A stretch of 64,000 nt of DNA from Iris pallida (Eukaryota > Streptophyta > Magnoliopsida > Asparagales > Iridaceae): the NCBI GenBank assembly GCA_029216955.1, contig JANAVB010015600.1, positions 38,214,039-38,278,038 of the forward strand. Reading direction: 5' to 3'. The notes below the pieces were generated by a model. The model was not told where the DNA came from and did not search any database. It worked only from the letters and a program-made list of their open reading frames with translations. This document shows positions 1 to 11,670 of this stretch, piece after piece; the stretch's first letter is position 1, and every line of letters begins with the position of its first letter. Position numbers and translations under genes: made by a program.

Positions 1-1989
1 AGAAGAATCCCTAAGAGTTATGGTTTGATAGAACACCCACTATTTCATATTTTAAGATATTTGGTTGTAAATACTTTATTCTTAATATTAAAGACAATCT
101 GAGTAAATTTGATGAAAAGGCCGATGAAGGTATATTTTTAGGTTATGCGGCAAAGAGCAAAGGGTACAGAGTCTTCAACAAGAGAACCATGATCATCGAA
201 GAATCAATTAATGTCAAGTTTGATTAACTAAATCAACATTCAGTCGATGACGATAATGAAGACGTTATTACACCAAGTACAGCTACTGCAAAACCTTCAC
301 ACAAAGATGCAGAACCTTCAAGCAAAAAAGTCGGAACCAGCAATCCTGAGGATACGCCAAAAGAGATGAGATTCTTGGCAGATCATCCTAAGGACCTGGT
401 AATTTGTGAGATTACCAAGGGTGTAAGTACTCGTTCCTCTAATAAATATATAGCTTCTTGTGTTGCTTTTGTTTCATAGTTTGAACCCAAAAACATTAAA
501 GAAGCATGTAGTGATAATTTTTGGTTAGATGCTATACAAGAGGAATTAAACTAATTCGAACGAAATCAAGTTTGGGAACTTGTTCCCAAGCCCATTGATC
601 ATCTGGTCATTGGCACCCGTTGGGTATTTCGAAACAAACTGAACGAGAATGGTTTAGTAACTCGTAATAAGGCTCGACTCGCAGCTCAAGGATACAATCA
701 AGAAGAAGGTATCGACTACGATGAGACTTATGCCCCAGTTGCGAGATTAGAATCCATTCGCATGTTATGTGTACTTGCATGTTTTCATAATTTTAAGTTA
801 TTTCAAATAGATGTTAAAAGCGCATTTTTGAATGGTTTTATAAAAGAAGAAGTTTATGTAGCTCAACCTCCCGGTTTTACTGATTTCAAAAATCTTAATT
901 ATATTTTCAAGTTGAAGAAAGCCTTATACGGTTTGAAACAAGCCCCTCGTGCTTGGTACGATCGTCTAAGCACTTTTCTACTTGACAACGGTTTTTCAAA
1001 GGAAAAGGTTGATACTATACTGTTTATAAAATCTTTGAATAATAATCTTCTTTTGATTTAAATCTATGTAGATGATATTATTTTTGGATCTACTAATGAA
1101 TCTCTTTGTCAAAAAATTTCAAAGTGTATACAGAGTGAGTTTGAGATGAGCATGATGAGAGAGCTGAAGTTCTTTCTCGGACTGCAAATCAAACAAACCA
1201 ACAATGGGACGTTCATAAATCAAGCAAAGTATACAAACGATTTATTAAAGAAGTTCGACCTAGAAGTAGTCAAACCACTTAGCACTCCAATGGCGACTTC
1301 AACCAAGCTTGATATTGATGAACAAGACAAATCCGTCGACATACGTAAGTATTGAGGTATGATCGGTAGCTTACTGTACTTAACTGCTAGTCGACCATAT
1401 ATTATATTTACTGTTTGCTTGTGTGCACATTTTCAAGCCAATTCTAAGGAATCACATCTGTGCGCAGTTAAGCGTATCTTCCGATACCTTATAGGCACTT
1501 CTTCTGTCGGCTTATGGTATCCTAAAATCACGTCATTTGACCTAACTGGTTATTCTGATGCTGATTTTGCCGGATGCAAAGTAGATAGAAAAAGTACCAG
1601 CGGCACATGTCATTTCCTAGGAAAAGCCCTAGTCTCTTGGTTTAGCAAAAACAAAATTCTCTCGCATTATCAACAACCGAGGCTGAGTATATCGTCGCAG
1701 GATGTTGTTGTGCACAAATTTTATGGATGAAGCAAACTTTAGAAGACTTTGGATTGCATTACACACACATACCCATTTTCTGTGATAATACTAGTTCTAT
1801 TAATTTGACTAAGAATCCAGTATGTCACTCTCGTACTAAGCATATCGAGATTCGACATCATTTTCTTAGAGATTATCAGCAAAATGGAGATATAGACCTT
1901 GTATACATAGACACACAGAATCAATTGGCTGACATATTCGTAAAACCTCTAGCGGAAGATCGTTTCAATTATTTACGTCGAGAATTATA
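1..1989 (+). pseudogene. Sirevirus-like Ty1/copia pol remnant (integrase end, RT, RNase H)
   Basis: This is the 3' half of a copia polyprotein; gag, protease and most of integrase lie left of the window. Seen in order: integrase C-terminal motif EGIFLGYA (about 127-150), RT motifs YAPVARLESIR (about 730), QIDVKSAFLNG (about 806), YGLKQAPRAWY (about 928) and catalytic YVDDI (about 1066), then RNase H GYSDADFAG (about 1549) and the terminal DIFVKPL (about 1936). In-frame stops lie near 225, 477, 552, 1059 and 1353, and a frameshift near 1665 moves the RNase H end into another frame, so the copy is dead. The RT/RNase H wording and the env-like ORF downstream fit the Sirevirus (Maximus/SIRE) lineage. 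The copia class is certain; the lineage is likely. Confidence 0.9.
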
Positions 1990-2647
1990 AATTTTAGATG
2001 TCAATAATATTAATTAATTTTTTTTATTAATTAATTTATTGAATACTCAATAACAGTTTTCGAGACAAGCCTAAAAAGAGTCTGTCTGTCACCACGACTA
2101 CGGTCGAAACGAAGCGGTACTTAAGTGTTCCTCGGTGAACCTTCGTTAGCTGGGACAGTACTCCTACAGCTAATCTGAAACAGATGCTAAGTAAAGAAAA
2201 TTTATTTATAAAATAATATTAATTATATTATTTGAAATTTAAAATTACTAAACTTTAAATTAAATATTTGAAATGAGTTGATGAAAAGGATATGGCCTAC
2301 AAATTGTTTTTTAAAAAAAACCCAGGAGAACCCTAGGCCAATTCGGCCCGAGTTCGGTCCGAATTCGGCCAGAGTTCTGTTGGTGCTGTATGCGTTTTAA
2401 ACCAGAACCCGAGGCCTTCTCCTCTTCATCACTTCCAAACCAATTCATAATCACAGCAGCAGCAGCCAAAAAATACCACAAACCTTAGCTATTCTCCACT
2501 CCTTTTCTTCCAATCTATATGGAGATTTTCATCCAAAATTTGGATTCGTGCGGAGAATCGCGTCCTCTACAACATACTTGATTCTCGGAAGGTATAACTC
2601 CTTTCCTCCACTTTCAAATTTTAGGGTTTCTTAGATTTGGAAAAGAA
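1990..2647 (+). other. pol-to-env spacer of the Sirevirus, with a leader-like segment
   Basis: No coding sequence is seen. The left part is AT-rich. Around 2340-2385 lies a cluster of GAATTCGGCCAGAGTTC-type repeats that resembles the U3 region of this element's own 3' LTR (8885-9020). Around 2400-2640 the sequence turns C/T-rich like a 5' untranslated leader, with a possible splice donor (AAGGTATAAC, about 2590) and acceptor (TTTCTTAG, about 2627-2634) just before the env-like ATG at 2648. That fits expression of the env-like ORF from a separate or spliced transcript, as inferred for other Sireviruses; the splice sites are a guess. Confidence 0.5.
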
Positions 2648-2688
2648 TGCCTAAGGGATTCAATCCTTTCAAGAGGAAGAAGACCCAT
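2648..2688 (+). pseudogene. 5' end of the Sirevirus env-like ORF, cut by element C
   Basis: An ATG at 2648 opens a basic N-terminus (MPKGFNPFKRKK) that runs to position 2688, where the minus-strand LTR of element C begins. The last bases, CCCAT (2684-2688), recur at 6776-6780, and the reading frame resumes in phase at 6781. This shows a target-site insertion inside one ORF. Basic N-termini are common in env-like proteins of plant copia elements, but the function is unproven. Confidence 0.7.
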
Positions 2689-4128
2689 TGTCACGACCCG
2701 CATCCAGTGTAGGGGCACGAGAAGTGGGTACGTCCAGCCTACGTCGCAGTGGCGGCGGTAGAACATTGTTCTAGGCCATAATTAAAACTAAATATAATAT
2801 GATATACTCTCCATACGGAGGACAATCACAGCAGGATACAACTCAATCACCAAAACTAGAAGTAGCACGATAAGATAACTATGAATCCACAAGAGAAGTA
2901 TAATAGAGAGAAAGAAATCTCAGTGTTATCAACACCAACTCAAACAAGCATAAAATAAATACAACTCAAGACAACTGAAAATAAAATAAGAAAAATTATA
3001 GCCATCTACTCCAACCTCTACTGTGTCTCCTCTAGGCTAGCAGGTAACCTCCAAGCTATCTGTAAAATTTATCAATATATCCAGTCTGGATGGAAGCGAG
3101 CACAATACATCTCACGCAGTTCATAATATGACAGGATATATAAATATGCTATAGAGTAAGATACATGAAACGCTGGAAATATATGAAGTAAAAGAGATGA
3201 CTGTAAAGAAATATCTACTATAAGTAAAGAACTAACAGTGGCTAGTGATGTAGAGTACAAGATAAACATGTGAACGGCTTAAATTTGTACATGAGTAATC
3301 TAAGAGTTTGCACATGAGTATACTACTTTGGAATTGTTCACATGACCATTTATACTCCTCCGTACCCCAATCAATACACAAGGATCCAGACAGGTTATGT
3401 TATTGCACATGATATCACATGAAGGCCCATAAATAGGTGCACATGAATGTATACATAGGGACTCTGTGAACATGAGAGTACATGAATCACAAGATTGCAC
3501 ATGAATGGTGAAAGCACCGGAGTATATGATAAAAATGAAACGTACTTGACATACTGTAACCCGATGCTCCCGAGGGGGATAACATCTCATGAAGGAATCC
3601 ATATAGTACCAATCTGTGTTAACAACGTGACAACATCAAGTAAAGTAATCTAGAGCATAAATGTAAATCATATCAAGTATGAAACGGTCAGAGAATGTAC
3701 TCGCCTCGGTTTGTTTGGAGTAGACATGCACAACATGAATGTGTCGACACGGGATAGGTATGATGCTATACTCCTCAAGATGGTCCCAAACGACGGCACA
3801 TATAATTCTATTGAGAACAGAATAGTCCAATTAGCCTAGTTTGTCATATAGATGCCCAAAAATCAGAGTTCGGCACGATATTCTAATCAACAAATAGAAA
3901 CGACTATAATAGTCACGATTAATTAAAAAGGGAAAAGGGATAACTACATACATATAACTGTTATGAAAAATATTCATAAAATTAGAAACTGTATTTTATA
4001 AATAACAATCTACTTTAGATAAATATTTTAAAAACCATAAACCATTTATAATATTTGGAACTATATTTTATTTATAAATATTCTTAGATAATCATTTAAA
4101 CCCTTAATTTATTTTAAATTATATAAAC

Positions 4129-4227
<99 letters not shown>

Positions 4228-6159
4228 CCCAGAACAAACAGCTATTGGGCTTAAAGCCTAAGTCCAAATAAATGTGTCATGCATACACATGCCCATAGGA
4301 ATGTCCCAGCCAGTGGCCAATCAAATACATTACTAGTAAATATTAAAAATAAACTTTAAAAATTAATAACTACTGTAATGATAATTATTATAATAAAATA
4401 TAAACCAAACCAATATTACTCAAAAGGGGGGAAGTTTGCTGCATACATTCCCATGAATCCCAAATCACTGCCCAAAATCTTATATATATAAAATAATCCA
4501 TTAATCTTAGTCTTTAAGATAATACTGATTATATTAAAACCTATTTTTAACTATGAAAATAGGAGAAGTGCTGCTGAACTACTCATCTCCCCCAATTCTC
4601 ATTAATTTAAAAAGAAAGAGAAGGAAGTAAACAGCTGACCCCACACTCAACTATAACACACAAGAAATGAAGGGGGAGAGAGGAAGGCTACTGTTGGGTC
4701 ACCCATTCCTCTCCCCAATCAAAACAAAATTCCTAAAAGTATTAAATGACCCATACTCCTCTATTTATAATCGATACCAAAATAGAACCTAATATGAAAA
4801 AAAGGGAAGACAACGAGAGGGAAACTCACAGGGAGGTACGGCTATGGCAGCGGAGCGTCGACTAAATACGATAGTGCCGACGGAGGGACAGCGGAGGGAG
4901 GTGACACGATAGGGAAGGAGACGGCTGTGACAGGAGTGCACAGATTATGTGGGCAGTTTTTCGGCGAAGGCGGACGGAGTGGTGGTCCGGTTGGTGGAAA
5001 TGGACGAGGACGCGGAGTCGATGTTGGGCCAGGTGAGAGGTTGGTAGTGGTGGTTGTCTTCCTTCTTTTATATTTTCTTTTTATGGTTGGGGTCGATGAT
5101 GTTGGAGGTGGTGTGGTGGTGAAGGGCGACTACGATACTGGTGATTGGGAATCGCTGTAGTGATAGCTGGGAGGAGGCGGAAGTAGGGGTGCATTCGGTC
5201 CAGGCAGTTGGAAATGGTGATGACGAAGGTCGGGGTGGTGTCGTTCGAGCCATGGGGGTGGTCGAAAATGAACCGCAGGTGGCCTCGTAGCTGTGGTGAT
5301 GTGGATTGCAGGGATGATGTGGTCGGATTGTACAGGTAGGCCAGGGGATTGGCTCGATGGTGGTAAGGTGCATGGGGAGAGGTCGACAGAATGTGAGCCT
5401 AGATGTGGGAGTCGGGTGTGGTGGAGCTGCCGGGATTTGGTGGTGAGTGCCGGAGTTGTGATCCTGGCGATGACGGTGAAGGTGGTGTAATAGTCTTTGG
5501 TGGTGGTCAGATGTTGGTGGTCATAGGTAGTCGTGGGCTCCGGCGATGGTCGGGAGATCGAATGGTCGGGATTAAACTATTGCATTGGGGTGTTTGGCTG
5601 CTGTGGGAAACATTTTTAGGTTGAAACATTAGGAAATGCGTCCTATTTATAGGATGGGAAGAAAACCCTAAAATTATGTACATGTAATAGTAATTAGGAA
5701 AATTAGTAGAAAAACTAACATACTAACTGCTATTTAGCCACTAACCATCAAAATTGTAGCCTGCAATCCAAGCCTAGGATTGGTAGGCTAACGTTAAGAC
5801 CGATATTGGTCCTAACCCGACGAGAGGGAAAACGAATGACAATCTCATTCATAAAAATCATTAGACTAAATAATTAGTAAAATAAATATCTTGTTTATAA
5901 AACATAACTTCACATAATACTTTCTCTATATAAAAATATTTATAACTTATGTATATATTTTCTCTAAATGGACAGATAATATGATTAATTATCATCTCAC
6001 ATAAAAAATAGTTTTTACACAACCAAAGACCAACAAGGACTGATGGCAATTTCGGCCATAAATATATCATTTTTACGATTTTCAAAGATCCAAAAAATTC
6101 AGAGAATAATAATAATAATAAAATTTGAAAATTCCAGAAATCGATTAACGGAGGTTACA
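2689..6159 (-). repeat. 3' LTR of element C (about 3.5 kb)
   Basis: On the + strand the left edge is TGTCACGACCCGCATCC and the right edge is GGTTACA, so on the minus strand it runs TGTAACC...GACA. It shares with the other giant LTRs here the terminal block GGCTGGACGTACCCACTTCTCGTGCCC-like (minus strand; + about 2705-2750), the stem CTCC/GGAG at 2809-2820 and the 15-bp core motif at 3688-3702 (as its reverse complement). A (TA)n tract lies inside. ORFs within it are not conserved between copies and are not taken as genes. Confidence 0.8.
4132..4226. repeat. (TA)n microsatellite
   Basis: An uninterrupted AT dinucleotide run of about 95 bases inside the LTR of element C. Confidence 0.98.
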
Positions 6160-6775
6160 AATCTACCCTCCTTAAAGAAATTTTGTCCTCGAAATTAAAG
6201 GTTGGCAGGGGAATCAAAATACGATAGGGAGTTAGGTAATATCTTAGACACGATCAAAGAACGATGACTTGGCATGATCAAGAAAATAAATTTTAAATTG
6301 ACTTAGGCACGACTAGTGATTTTGTCACAATCGAAAATTTAATGAGCATGATTAATTAAGTCATGAAATAGGATCTGAGTTCGAACATGATTTAAAATTT
6401 AGAAATGATCTCGGTTTTGGCACGATTCAAGATATGACTACAAAACCAAAACTTGGGTATACTTTAGGAATGGAACCCTAAGCACGGGTATCCATAGAAT
6501 CGAATTTATAGCAGGAGCAGAAATTGGTTCAGACATAACCAAAGTCTAGATTCTGGCATGACTAATCAATCATATAGTTGTGACCGGGTATCAAGGTTGT
6601 TTTAGGCATAATTTAGAATAAATTCAAGTTATTTAAGCGTGAAGTCGCGACGAGGAAAATCAAAAGTGTTCAGTTATGATTTAGTTAGAATTAGACTGAA
6701 CTATTGATTAATGGGATCTAGGTTCGATGAAGTTAGATTTAAGGTTGTAAAGGCACGATCACATACGAAAAATGA
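6160..6775 (-). other. Interior of element C with polypurine region; non-coding
   Basis: The part next to the LTR (6160-6200) is, on the minus strand, AATTTCGAGGACAAAATTTC then AAGGAGGGTAGATT. This is the same pre-LTR polypurine region found before the LTRs of elements A, B and T. The rest carries a recurring GGCACGA/GGCATGA word (for example near 6304, 6419, 6555 and 6752) and no long ORF. The tRNA-Ile-type primer site expected near 6750-6770 is not recognisable. Confidence 0.7.
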
Positions 6776-6780
6776 CCCAT

Positions 6781-8005
6781 GCCAGTGAAGAGGCATCGTC
6801 TTCAGATCCGAAAACGGATTCCCTCTTTTCTTCGGTCCAATCGGGTGACGGCGTATCGGATGAGTTTTACTTCAAAACTCATGACCAAGATTGCTTTGGT
6901 ATGTCAATTTTGCTATGCATACTATATGCATCGGCGCTCCGATTAAATGGACTGTAATTCCTGATCACCGTTCTTTCTTTGAGGTATTAGGGTTACACCA
7001 TCTTGCTACCCTATAATTCCTTATAGCTACTAATGCCCTTAGATTGTTCTATTGTAACTTCGTGTTAGACACTTTTACCGCAAGGACTTGTGTTAGCGGG
7101 ATAGATATCGAGTTTGATGATGTATTGCTAGCGGAAATCCTTGGTATTCCAAACGAAGGTGCCCCGCTCGATGACATCACCAACGTCAATTTTCCCGAGG
7201 GTACGACTCTTGTTAGTTTTAAGAATGAGCATTGTGCGCCCGAACGTGCTCATCCTGGAAAGTTTAAGGCCAATAACTTGAACTTGTTTAACTACGAATT
7301 ACATCGCATCATCTATTCCACTCTTCTTCCCAAATCCACTTTAAAAGATGATTTTACTGTACTAGAACTCTCTTCCCTATATCACATTCTTAAGGGGATT
7401 CCTTTTTTTGCCTCTAAGACTATCATTCAGATGATGGGTAGATGTTGCGGAAGAGAGCGCAATCTCTCTTATGCGATGCTTATCCTACGCATCTTTCAAC
7501 GTTTTGACATAGACTTATCCACTTGCGCTCTGGACCCTGAGCCCAAGTTTTTTAAGCTTTCTCATCGTAGCATTGCCACTGCTCCTCCACCTCCTGCACC
7601 TGCTCCTACTGCACATGTTGATCCTCAGTCTTACCCTGTGACTTTTGAGGGTATTCATCAGCACCTCTCGGATCTGCAGACTTTTTTGTTGACACTTCCA
7701 GGGAACATGAGTTCTGTGACATGACTCGGTTCTAGGCTATTGCTAACTCTTTTGCCGATCTCAGATTTGCTCAGACGGGTCACTCTGCTAGCTCTTTTAC
7801 TAGAGACCCTTCTGTATCTGGTTACCGCATTGATGATGACGCGGTCAACTCCCTGTTCCAGCCAGGAAACGTTTATGATTGGTATCGTACTTCTGGTGCT
7901 ACTCCACACACCTCTGGAGCTGGCACATCTGGCGCTGGTCCATCTAGACATGGTGGATATGCTGGCACTGCAGATGATGACGATGACGATGAGGATGATT
8001 TTTGA
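6781..8005 (+). pseudogene. Sirevirus env-like protein, main part (frameshifted)
   Basis: The ORF resumes in phase at 6781 (ASEEASSSDP) and runs to a stop at 6955-6957. A frameshift there, then a stop near 7012, leads into the long segment 7044-7724. Another frameshift just after 7724 leads to the last segment ending TGA at 8003-8005. The centre (VLLAEILGIPNEG; then LYHILKGIPFF and MMGRCCGRERNLSYAMLILRIF) resembles the conserved domain of plant env-like/putative transposon proteins carried by Sireviruses. A proline-rich stretch (APPPPAPAP, about 7585-7610) follows, and the C-terminus is acidic (DDDDDDEDD). No signal peptide or transmembrane segment is evident. It lies between pol and the polypurine motifs, where Sireviruses carry this gene. 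Its role in the host is unknown. Confidence 0.75.
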
Positions 8006-8327
8006 TTTGTCATACTTTTGAGACTGATGATTTTGTCTTTTGTTTAATTGGAAATGCTCCGATATTCCAAGCTAGTATCAGTACTCTTATTTGGTTATGA
8101 TTTGTGACTTTTTATTTGATGGACATGTTATATGCTTCAATTTATCATTTTATTCAGTTCAGCTTTTCTTATAGCATTATCTTTTATTTATGCTTCCTTT
8201 TACACTGCCTGTGAAATATTCTCTACTTATTATTTTTTTTTGTCTGTGACATTTATACCATGCCTGTGATAACTGTTTATATCCATAATTTTGTGTTTCT
8301 TTACTGATTGTTACTTATGCATATATT

Positions 8328-8526
8328 GCGGGGGAGCTTTCCCTTTTGCAATTATTTTGCTAAGTGACAACGGGGGAGAAATAAAATCTAACATCTTCAT
8401 GGATACAGGTTATAAACAATTTACAGGAATAATTTTTTTATTATATATATCGGTATAATTTTGATTTGATAAAGACCAAAGATGTTATAACGGTCAAGGT
8501 TTTTCAATTATCAAAATAGGGAAGAT
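8328..8526 (+). other. Repeated polypurine motifs upstream of the Sirevirus 3' LTR
   Basis: GCGGGGGAG at 8328-8336 and CGGGGGAGAA at 8371-8380 lie in an AT-rich spacer, and AATAGGGAAG sits just before the LTR at 8527. Multiple G-rich polypurine motifs before the 3' LTR are a known Sirevirus trait; they prime plus-strand synthesis. The LTR-adjacent one is the likely functional site. Confidence 0.6.
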
Positions 8527-9574
8527 TGTTGGCCCATCGGTCACGGTCAAACCTGATTTTAATAATTGATCAAACTCTGTCTCGATATACGAAACAATTC
8601 AGATGTTTACTCAAGACGTTTTGGACACTACTCAAGATCGAAGCTATGTTTGCCACTCGAGACTATATTTTCTTATGCAATATAATTTTTATTTTTATTG
8701 AGTCTAGGAATACTTTGTACACCAAGTTGTACTGGCAAATAGGCTATCCAAAATCATTTTTCAAAATTGACCTATCGTTTTCAAAATTGACCTATGTTTT
8801 GAAAACATCTATTATTTACAAAAGCTTCTGAAGGATTTCAAAAAGCCCAAAATATTTTTCATAAAATAAACCTAACCAACCCTGACAGAACTCGACCAGA
8901 GTTCGGCCAAGGTGAGCGTTATATGCACGTTGGTTTTTGAACTTAGTCTCTCTTCAGTTACGGTTTGTTACACAGAATTCTGTTCAAATTCTGTCTGAAT
9001 TCTGCCAGAGTTCTGTCTTTGGAAAAACTATAAATAGAGAGGAATTTTGATCATTTAAAATCACTCATTCACTTTTATATCTTCTCTTCTAAAGCTTACG
9101 TTTCTTCCAAAGAGTTTTTAAAAAGCTTTCATTTTTCAATTTTAAGCCAGTTACAATTCTCTAGTCAATTTGCTGGTATGGTGCGGTCTAGAAGATTTCA
9201 GAGAAATTGTAATCAGAGGTTTGATTGAAGAAGGACTCTTCAAAACTGAAGTTGGTCGAGTTCTTCATATCAAAGCTCGCATCTATAGAAGTTTTAAGGA
9301 CTTCGTATAAAAATTTATGGGATTTTCCAATAGTGGATTCAACTGAAAGCTAGAGTTCTTCCGACTGGACTAGTCCTCACAAGAGAAAAACCAGTATAAA
9401 TCTCTGTATTTGTTTTTGCCTTCTGAACTCTTATTTTTACAGTTATTACTTTGTGATTATTATTATTTTTGTGATCTAACTGCTAACAAAGTTTTTAATT
9501 AGCAATATTCCGCTGCCTACTCTATTCACCCCCTCCCCCTCTAGAGTATTCTACTTTACGATTTTGTTCCTACA
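8527..9574 (+). repeat. 3' LTR of the Sirevirus
   Basis: It starts TGTTGGCCC right after the polypurine stretch and ends TTGTTCCTACA before unrelated sequence, about 1.05 kb, a usual size for the group. A TATA box lies at 9029-9036, preceded by several TTCTGCCAGAGTTCTG-like words (8885-9020). The matching 5' LTR and the left target duplication are outside the window, so the right edge rests on the TG...CA form only. Confidence 0.65.
9029..9036 (+). promoter_or_regulatory. TATA box in the Sirevirus LTR
   Basis: TATAAATA in the middle of the LTR, about 500 bases from its start, followed by a C/T-rich leader. This is the expected U3/R promoter position. Confidence 0.6.
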
Positions 9575-9809
9575 TAGATGACGATGGTGCCGCTTGGATG
9601 ATGATGGACAGCTTACTAAATTCGTCATTAGCTACCGGGTCAAGCGCAGGTGTGGAGGCAGTGGAGACCAAACTCCCCTTGATCTTCAGTACGATAGAAG
9701 AAAATGATTTTATTATAGAATTTAACGTATCTAGGCTCGTCTCGAGAGCTTCGATATGTTTTAGCTGGTCAGGTGCTTCATTATTGTCTGCCTCGTCGCC
9801 GTCGGCCAT
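9570..9809 (-). pseudogene. Unrecognised minus-strand coding remnant, third segment
   Basis: Not recognised. An open frame of 79 residues starts MADGDEADNNEAP and has a heptad-like middle (ALETSLDTLNSIIKSF) that could form a coiled coil. It is the most downstream of three minus-strand frames (11296-10802, 10724-10092, 9809-9570) that together look like one decayed protein gene. It ends where the Sirevirus LTR begins, so its 3' part may be cut off there. It could be a gag-type or accessory ORF of an old element. Confidence 0.35.
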
Positions 9810-10091
9810 AAAAATGGACCTTGTGTATGGATGGGTGGAAGGGATAGTAGACCCTTTGCTCTCCGGCTCAGATGCCTGTACCTCGTTATCTTGAGGACGA
9901 ACTGGAAGGTTGCGATCATCCTCATACTCATTACGGTTGCTACCCCCAGTCTGGTGGCTAGCTACACCTGTAGAGGTATCAGTATTATATGGTTCCTCCT
10001 CAGACTGGAATACGACATTCTTATAGACGGTGGGGGGTTGGCTACCCCCGGCGTCTGACGTGGCACCTAACGGAGATTTAGAATGCGTACC

Positions 10092-10724
10092 TTAGAACAC
10101 ACCTGTGTTAGGTACCTTTGTCTTGCTACTCTCGGGCCGTTTCTTGGGCTTGGTGGCCGAGATAGAAAGATTCTTGGATGGCTTTTTGAGAAATTGAGAA
10201 CCATGTATCGCATTGCACGTAGCGATACGGAGTTCATCTTCATCTGCGCTTGCCGACCCCCTATCGAACCTCTGACGTTCGGTTGATGCCGGCTGTAGTC
10301 TTTGGAAGACGGAACGCCTCCTCGATGGTACGGTGGCTGCCTGTTGACAGCAACTGTTGATGGTGATCTGGGTACAAGGTTTTCTTGATTTAGGCGTGCC
10401 CTGTGGCACAGATTCCCCTTTCACCTTACGCTTGTGTGAAAGCGTCAAGTCCTCCATCTCAGTACCCCCATTGTACGCGCAGAGAAGCTGCACGTGAGTA
10501 CGATTAGAGAGGGTCTGGCGAGGCAGACTCCTATCATGCTTACAAGAATGCTGCTTGCATGAGTCCTTCTCCATGGGATCTACCCCATGGCTTGCATCAC
10601 GTATAGGAGTGCTCAAGCGACATGGGGGTTTAATTGGTCGAGGCATCAAAGCACGGGGACCCGTTTTGTATAACTTTTCGTCGACTGTACGTATGACTGT
10701 CAACACAGGCCTTTGGTCGGTCAT
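10092..10724 (-). pseudogene. Unrecognised minus-strand coding remnant, second segment (210 aa)
   Basis: The frame of 210 codons is basic and rich in Ser, Arg and Lys, ending KPKKRPESSKTKVPNTG. It contains SRRRSVFQRLQPAS. The RRSVFxRL form recalls the linker before the protease in plant Tat/Athila-type gypsy gag-pol proteins, which often repeat such words. A sister word (SARRSIFGRIA) sits in the frame just upstream. No protease, RT or integrase motif is present. I therefore call it a possible gag-linker remnant of an old gypsy element, at low confidence. Confidence 0.4.
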
Positions 10725-10801
10725 TAGCGTAGTATATTAATTACACGAGGTACGTACTATCTTAGATTTCTTTCTACTACCCCCCTGTGGGTACATAGTA
10801 T

Positions 10802-11296
10802 TCAGAATCCAATGAGGGCTGGGAAGGCAATTCTGCCAAAGATAGATCTTCTCGCCGACAACACTTCTTTTATGAGGGGTTGAACCACCGTGCGCTTCAT
10901 TCGGCGTTGTGCCCACATTAAGCCTACGATAGGGGCACTGTCTTCCTCGTTGTACTTCCCCAAAGTGGGAATCGAGTGAGATGGCATGGCCGCAGTAGCC
11001 GAAATCTTCTTCGAGGCTTCAACGGTTAGAGGGTTCTGGATTGCAGTCCCCTCTGTTGTGCTGTTCGTCATAGCCGCCTTGGACACCCAGACACATCGAG
11101 TCTTCTTCGGTTTTACGAACCGCTTCAAAGGACTCGCCTTCTCTTCAGAAAGGAGATCTTCAAAAGCTTGTTGGTCGAAGCGTACGACCAGCATCTTCTG
11201 TGAAGATTCCAGCAAGTTGTCGTCAGATTGTGTTACCACCTTCTCGTTGGAGGACAAGGTAGTCCCTAGCAGAGTTGCCATTTTATTCGACTTCAC
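10802..11296 (-). pseudogene. Unrecognised minus-strand coding remnant, first segment (164 aa)
   Basis: The frame opens at 11296 (MKSNKMATLLGTTL); the second ATG (MATLLG) has the better context. It is hydrophilic and mixed in charge, with KRFVKPKKTRCVWVSK in the middle and SARRSIFGRIA near the end. It has no recognised domain. Upstream on the minus strand are a TATA-like box (11615-11608), a purine-rich leader and AATAAA words near 11322 and 11285, so the 5' end looks like a real transcription start rather than a chance ORF. It was one locus with the block now displaced to 20975-22807 by element A. Confidence 0.45.
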
Positions 11297-11607
11297 AAAA
11301 GATTATACAAACTTTTTGTTTATTGAACTTAAAAAAGGTACAATCGATTCCTATACAAAAAATATAAGTACAAGAATTCTAGACAAGCATACAATGGAGG
11401 CCGAGCACTGCAGCGGCTCCTTTCTCCGTTGACGATCTGACAACGAGTTGGACTTACTTTGGCTTTCTGGTACCTTTGATGGAACTCTAGGGTTACCGAT
11501 CAAGAGGATGCTGGAGTTAAAGACTTCGAAGCTCTGCCTTTTATATTCTGCTTCTTTTCTCTTTGTGTGTGTCCTCCTCCTCTCTTTGTTGAAAGGAAAA
11601 CTCATTC

Positions 11608-11615
11608 TATTTATA
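11608..11615 (-). promoter_or_regulatory. TATA-like box upstream of the minus-strand remnant
   Basis: Minus-strand TATAAATA followed by a purine-rich leader, about 320 bases before the first ATG of the unrecognised minus-strand frame. Confidence 0.4.
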
Positions 11616-11670
11616 TGGGAAAGGGGCACATATGCGATGTGCACTCGGATTTGAGATATGAAGGAATCTG

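Larger units (their letters stand above)
2689..6775 (-). mobile_element. Element C: minus-strand giant-LTR gypsy derivative lacking its 5' LTR
   Basis: It is flanked by the 5-bp duplication CCCAT (2684-2688, 6776-6780). In minus orientation it has a short interior (6775-6160), the polypurine region and a 3' LTR (6159-2689). A 5' LTR should sit at the right end but is missing. The right end reads ACGAAAAATGACCC, which resembles the spacer after an LTR in this superfamily plus the last bases of an LTR, joined directly to the duplication. No coding sequence is present. I infer loss of the 5' LTR by a deletion using CCC microhomology. Confidence 0.75.

Noticed and set aside
4927..5624. Gly/Val-rich plus-strand and Pro/Thr-rich minus-strand ORFs
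   Set aside because: This is a G-rich stretch inside the LTR of element C. The frames overlap on both strands with no domain.
9570..11296. Integrated pararetrovirus
   Set aside because: Promoter-like features suggested it, but no coat protein, movement protein, protease or RT motif is present in the frames.
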